From assembly GCA_018817865.1 (NCBI GenBank), contig JAHITG010000460.1, forward strand, positions 1 to 7,481: a stretch of DNA of 7,481 nucleotides, in the 5' to 3' direction. Below, piece by piece: positions 5,912-7,481 of the stretch. The number at the start of each line of letters is the position of its first letter. The first letter of the stretch is position 1. The translations under genes and the position numbers were made by a program. Under the pieces are notes generated by a model that made no database searches, was not told the origin of the DNA, and was given only the letters and a program-made list of their open reading frames with translations. This DNA is from Spirochaetota bacterium. GTDB taxonomy: Bacteria > Spirochaetota > JAHITG01.

Positions 5912-7480
5912 TTGTTCAAAGCTGAGAATATGAAATTTATTAACCTGTATGTCTATGAAAAGGACCGCAGTAATATCGTAGACATTATTATTAAAAGCGG
6001 GATCATCCACCTTGTAGATTCAGAAACAGTAAATAAATTTTTAAAAGAAGAAAAAGGTATATATCATTATAAAGAGAGTATAGATATCGGTAAATTAAGA
6101 TCAAAGACTCATGATCTGATCAATTTATTGGGCATTATTCCTGATTGGAAGATTGAAGAATCACAATTGAACAAAGATATAAAGCTTGATATGGAAGAGG
6201 AATTGGTCAAACTGGAGACTATGGCTTTTGAAGTTTCCCGCATTAAGAATGAAATAAAAGAGAGTGTCGGGAATATTTCCAAATTTACACAAATGATCAA
6301 ACAGATGACCATTCTTAAGGAGACGGGTTACTCGGCAGCACAGAAGACTAAATTCGAATACCTTGATGTCCGTATCGGGAAGATCTCCAAACAGTCCTAC
6401 GCCAAGCTTGAGAAAGAATTTGAGAAAATGATCGTTGCCATTTTTCCTGTTCAGGCGGATGATGATAATATTTTTCTTTATGTTATTACATTAAAACGGA
6501 ACAGGTCATTGGTAAATGAGATCTTAAACAAGTTCAGCTTTGAAGAACTTCAGATCGGTGACGAAGTAGTAGACATTTCTGATGAATTCATCCAATCGAT
6601 CAAAGAAAAGATCAGTTTTGAGGTTGACAGGAAAAATAGTTTTATGGATCAGATCGAAGATAAGAGGAAAGAGTATTCCGATTATATTAAAGAGCTTTTC
6701 CTGAGATTGAAAATAGTGGAATTAAAGATAAAAGTAAATAAGTTTTTTTTAAAGACATCCAGCATCTATATGATCTCGGGATGGCTGCCGGGTAAGAAAA
6801 AGCAGGAATTTTTAAGTTTATTAAAGAAGAATTTTGGAAAAAAATATTTTCTTGAGATCTTTACCGCTGAAGAGCTTAAGGAACTTGATAATGTACCTGT
6901 ATTCTTTAAAAATCCAAAACTGCTTGAACCGTTTGAAGCTATGACCCTGAATTACGGTACTCCGCAGTATAAGACGATCAATCCGGTACCTTTTGTTGCT
7001 CTTACTTATCTTATCATGTTTGGAGTTATGTTCGGGGATATCGGACATGGCCTGGTACTGGTCCTTCTGGGTTTAATACTGAGGGGTATTAAGAAGTTTG
7101 AAAAATTAAAGTCGATCTTAATGCTGATCACATACTGCGGTATCTCCTCCATGATCTTTGGGGTTCTGTTCGGGAGCGCATTCGGTTATGAGGATTTTAC
7201 GGTTCTTGGATTTCAATTCAAGGCTTTATGGCTGAAACCGATCGATAATATCAATATGCTTTTTGGCCTGGCGATCGGATTCGGGATTGCTGTCATCACA
7301 ATGGGGATCATTATAAATATAATTAATTCTTTTATTACAAAAGATTATGTCCGCGGGATCTTCAGTAAATCCGGATTGATAGGAGGGATCATATACTGGG
7401 GACTGATCATTATTGTCAGTAAAATATTTGTTTTAAAAGAGGCTGTTTCGAATTCTATTTATTTATATTTTGTGATCATA
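5912..7480 (+). CDS. atpI: V/A-type ATP synthase subunit I (a-subunit homologue), 3' partial
   Basis: The frame runs off the right edge with 523 codons visible. The product is the membrane stator subunit of V/A-type ATPases, forming the ion half-channels next to the c/K ring. Residues 1 to about 350 form the cytoplasmic arm, charged and helical, with coiled-coil-like stretches (about 80-125) and the family SGWLP motif at 289-293. The membrane part begins near 361 after P358 and P360, with MFGVMFGDIGHG (369-380), FGVLFGSAFGYED (416-428) and LWLKP (439-443). The essential membrane Arg of the family should lie downstream, outside the window. TTG 5912 is chosen because of the AGGAGA site and because the resulting MFKAENMK opening resembles the MF+PExM start of many homologues. 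As the first gene after a promoter, it likely leads an ATPase operon, as in bacterial ntpI-first layouts. Whether it pumps H+ or Na+ cannot be told from this part. Confidence 0.92.
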   Translation, partial: MFKAENMKFINLYVYEKDRSNIVDIIIKSGIIHLVDSETVNKFLKEEKGIYHYKESIDIGKLRSKTHDLINLLGIIPDWKIEESQLNKDIKLDMEEELVKLETMAFEVSRIKNEIKESVGNISKFTQMIKQMTILKETGYSAAQKTKFEYLDVRIGKISKQSYAKLEKEFEKMIVAIFPVQADDDNIFLYVITLKRNRSLVNEILNKFSFEELQIGDEVVDISDEFIQSIKEKISFEVDRKNSFMDQIEDKRKEYSDYIKELFLRLKIVELKIKVNKFFLKTSSIYMISGWLPGKKKQEFLSLLKKNFGKKYFLEIFTAEELKELDNVPVFFKNPKLLEPFEAMTLNYGTPQYKTINPVPFVALTYLIMFGVMFGDIGHGLVLVLLGLILRGIKKFEKLKSILMLITYCGISSMIFGVLFGSAFGYEDFTVLGFQFKALWLKPIDNINMLFGLAIGFGIAVITMGIIINIINSFITKDYVRGIFSKSGLIGGIIYWGLIIIVSKIFVLKEAVSNSIYLYFVII

Positions 7481-7481
7481 C

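Noticed and set aside
5813..6312. Minus-strand frames of 65-67 codons opposite the start of atpI
   Set aside because: They are antisense to the atpI coding frame, which has consistent family motifs.

Overview
The window looks like a chromosomal segment of an uncultivated, moderately AT-rich, Gram-negative-type bacterium. The clues are a very long Asn/Thr-rich surface protein ending in a FlgD-Ig/sorting-like domain, a bacterial V/A-type ATPase gene, and GTAG-headed palindromic repeats between genes. I cannot fix the phylum; candidate phyla such as Omnitrophota or Elusimicrobiota would fit, but that is a guess. I found no phage, plasmid, CRISPR, rRNA or tRNA features.

Layout, left to right. 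(1) Positions 1-3989 are the 3' part of a giant plus-strand gene for a secreted or surface-anchored multidomain beta-sandwich protein. It enters the window already open and shows 1328 residues. Its visible modules run A-A-B-B-A-A (Fn3-like A, 109-residue Ig-like B), then an unnamed beta-rich domain, two Big_1-like units, a further Ig-like region, a DxDxDG calcium-type loop and a C-terminal FlgD-Ig/sorting-like domain. (2) Positions 3990-4330 are non-coding and dense in repeats: a perfect 28-bp palindrome, an adjoining 14-bp palindrome, and two identical 83-bp units 151 bp apart. Each 83-bp unit is a pair of inverted GTAG-headed hairpins, resembling a BIME built from two REP elements. (3) Positions 4331-4968 hold a CvpA-family membrane protein gene followed by a 46-codon gene with its own Shine-Dalgarno sequence. 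(4) Positions 4989-5780, minus strand, encode a SAM hydroxide adenosyltransferase (DUF62 family) with its Asp/Arg/His set intact. (5) Positions 5780-5912 are a compact divergent promoter region with back-to-back TTGACA boxes. (6) From 5912 to the right edge runs the 5' part of the V/A-type ATPase subunit I gene, starting at TTG.

The genes do not form one pathway. cvpA and the small gene are a likely two-gene transcription unit that converges on the SAM hydrolase gene. The SAM hydrolase gene and atpI are divergent from a shared A/T-rich region. atpI is probably the first gene of an ATPase operon that continues beyond the window. The parts most worth a second look are the intergenic repeat cluster, the promoter-defined (possibly leaderless) start of the SAM hydrolase, and the internal composition break in the surface-protein gene.
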